DNA of 64,000 nucleotides from positions 390,346 to 454,345 of the forward strand of contig NZ_BLJO01000004.1 in the NCBI RefSeq assembly GCF_009932555.1, read 5' to 3'. The notes beneath the pieces were generated by a model that worked only from the letters and a program-made list of their open reading frames with translations, was not told the origin of the DNA and did no database searches. The DNA is from Steroidobacter agaridevorans. GTDB lineage: Bacteria > Pseudomonadota > Gammaproteobacteria > Steroidobacterales > Steroidobacteraceae. A program made the position numbers and the translations under genes. Positions 62,609 through 64,000 of this stretch are shown here, in pieces. Within the stretch, counting starts at the first letter, position 1, and the number at the start of each line of letters is the position of its first letter.

Positions 62609-63745
62609 ATGCTGGATGACGTGCGCTTACATCAGGCCCTGATCGGGCAACCCGGCTCGCGAGCCAGGCTCAATACGCCGGCGCTGGTCGTCGATCGCGA
62701 CGCCCTGGATAGAAACATCCGCCGGATGGCCGACCTGGCCCGCAAACACGGCGTGGCCTTGCGGCCGCACGCCAAAACTCACAAGAGCGTCGACATCGCG
62801 AAGCTGCAGATCGCCGCCGGGGCGGTGGGCGTGTGCTGCGCGAAGCTTGGCGAGGCAGAGGCGCTCGCGGAGGGCGGGGTTGAGTCCATTCTGATCACCT
62901 CGCCGGTGGTTGCGGCTCCGGCCCTGGCGCGCTTGAAGGCGTTGAACGAGCGCATGCGCGATCTGGCCGTGGTGGTCGACAACCCGGCGAATGTCGCGGC
63001 ACTGGCGACGGTGGTCACACGGCCGCTCAATGTACTGATCGATGTCGATCCGGGTATTCACCGCACCGGCGTGCCGTCTGCGGCTGCGGCGGTCGAGCTG
63101 TTCAAGGTCATCGAGCAGCACAAGAAGTTGCGCTATCGAGGCGTGCAGATGTACTGCGGCCGTCAGCAGCACATCGCCAGCTACAAAGAGCGAACCGACG
63201 CCATCAGCGAGCGCATGGATTACTTGAAGTCCGTCATCGCGGCATTGAAAGCGCAGGGCGGGGCGCCTGAGGTGGTAACAGGTGCGGGTACCGGAACGCA
63301 TCACATCGACGCATTGCTCGGCGTGCTCAACGAGTGGCAGGTCGGGTCGTATGCGTTCATGGATCGCCAGTACGCCGAGTGCGATCTGGCGAATCAGCCC
63401 GCCGTTCCTTACGAATATTCCCTGTTCGTGGATGCGACAGTCGTGAGCGCCAATACGCCTGGCCGGGCGACGATTGACGCTGGCTACAAGGCGTTTGCTA
63501 CCGATGGCGGAGTGCCGGTCGTGCTGAGCGGGGCGCCGAAGGGAAGCGTGTATCAGTTCATGGGCGACGAGCACGGCGGCATCGTCGATCCAGAGTCGAA
63601 GCATGTCTGGACGATTGGCGACAGCATGCGATTGGCTGCGCCCCACTGCGATCCGACGGTGAATTTATACGACGCGTATCACGTTGTTAGCGGTGAGACG
63701 CTCGTTGCGATCTGGCCGATTACTGCTCGGGGTCGGTCACGCTAG
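62609..63745 (+). CDS. D-threonine aldolase-like PLP enzyme (DSD1 family)
   Basis: A 378-residue PLP-dependent enzyme. The PLP lysine is K56 in RPHAKTHKS. The C-terminal metal site is H346-x-D348 in APHCDPTVNLYD: His-x-Asp is the arrangement of D-threonine aldolases, while D-serine dehydratase and D-threo-3-hydroxyaspartate dehydratase use His-x-Cys. Length matches known D-threonine aldolases (about 379). The predicted reaction is D-threonine to glycine and acetaldehyde, but allo-threonine or related substrates are possible. Its last 26 bases overlap the convergent gene at the window's edge. Confidence 0.82.
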   Translation: MLDDVRLHQALIGQPGSRARLNTPALVVDRDALDRNIRRMADLARKHGVALRPHAKTHKSVDIAKLQIAAGAVGVCCAKLGEAEALAEGGVESILITSPVVAAPALARLKALNERMRDLAVVVDNPANVAALATVVTRPLNVLIDVDPGIHRTGVPSAAAAVELFKVIEQHKKLRYRGVQMYCGRQQHIASYKERTDAISERMDYLKSVIAALKAQGGAPEVVTGAGTGTHHIDALLGVLNEWQVGSYAFMDRQYAECDLANQPAVPYEYSLFVDATVVSANTPGRATIDAGYKAFATDGGVPVVLSGAPKGSVYQFMGDEHGGIVDPESKHVWTIGDSMRLAAPHCDPTVNLYDAYHVVSGETLVAIWPITARGRSR

Positions 63746-64000
63746 CAGCGGCCGTGTCTTCGGTCAGGACGCTCCATTCGCCATCCTCGACCAAAGCATG
63801 CAGCTCATCGGCTGAAACGGTACGGCTGGCGACGACTTCATCGCCGTCGAGCAGGCACACGAACCTGCTCTCCGGCCCATCGCCAGCCTTGGCAACGAAG
63901 GGCCTGGCAGTGCCGCCGATTAAATGTTCCTCGCCGTAACGCTCATCGACCGTGACATCGAATCGATACCGCAGCTCGAACGCCTTGGTATCGAGCAGAT
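63720..64000 (-). CDS. Partial hypothetical protein, C-terminal part (runs off window)
   Basis: A 92-codon open frame on the minus strand ends at TAA (63720-63722) and continues beyond base 64000. It is strongly acidic and ordinary-looking (EEHLIGGTARPFVAKAGDG, DGDEVVASRTVSADELHALV), consistent with a real gene tail. No family is recognised. It overlaps the D-threonine-aldolase-like gene by 26 bases in the opposite orientation. Confidence 0.6.
   Translation of the reverse strand, partial: LLDTKAFELRYRFDVTVDERYGEEHLIGGTARPFVAKAGDGPESRFVCLLDGDEVVASRTVSADELHALVEDGEWSVLTEDTAAASVTDPEQ

Overview
This 64 kb window is a gene-dense, GC-rich bacterial chromosome segment with no rRNA, tRNA, CRISPR or insertion sequence that I can see. 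The content suggests an aerobic, free-living Gram-negative bacterium: an outer-membrane TonB-dependent receptor with an STN domain, an OprB-like porin, TonB, Tat and lipoprotein signals, molybdenum hydroxylase, PhoX and assimilatory sulfate reduction. Gammaproteobacteria of the Steroidobacter/Nevskiales/Xanthomonadales type would fit. That placement is inferred from gene content only, since there is no phylogenetic marker in the window.

Layout. 1-7.6 kb: 3' part of a class II UvrA, an isochorismatase-fold hydrolase, small membrane proteins, an SDR-DoxX fusion and a PoxB-like ThDP enzyme. 7.7-13.1 kb: an outer-membrane uptake locus (STN-type TonB-dependent receptor, a 41-codon RiPP-like peptide gene on the opposite strand, an OprB-like porin preceded by a CRP-like site, and a TonB protein) with hairpin terminators. 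13.3-19.2 kb: a TetR regulator divergent from a PF10118-type protein, a GAF histidine kinase/LuxR response regulator pair, a Phd/zeta toxin-antitoxin pair and a secreted hypothetical protein. 19.2-24.2 kb: a two-subunit molybdenum hydroxylase, a thioredoxin-reductase-like ferredoxin reductase and a TesB thioesterase.

24.3-38.4 kb holds two blocks of assimilatory sulfur metabolism. cysI plus DUF934 lie at 24.3-26.4 kb; cysB, an APS-reductase-type cysH, cysG and cysK lie at 34-38.4 kb. Between them are an SDR, an NfeD/slipin membrane pair, an RNase T-like exonuclease, VOC and RibD-like proteins, and an MsbA-like ABC exporter downstream of cysB. CysG supplies the sirohaem needed by CysI, CysH supplies sulfite, and CysK incorporates sulfide into cysteine, so the blocks form one pathway under a likely CysB regulon. 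cysD/cysN are not in the window.

38.4-64 kb is accessory and catabolic: a CYP152-type P450 operon with an SDR and a BON protein, DUF427 and hemerythrin proteins, a 12-repeat Kelch lipoprotein, an amidase, a DUF1028 protein, a GcvA-type LysR divergent from two metallo-beta-lactamase-fold genes, a phosphotriesterase homologue in lower-GC surroundings, a J-domain protein, an ArsR-SRPBCC-DUF1801 operon with duplicated palindromic operators, PhoX, and a D-threonine-aldolase-like gene divergent from an FAD-linked oxidase. The most novel-looking item is the small peptide gene at 10761-10886. Function assignments come from motif recognition by eye; no database search was run.
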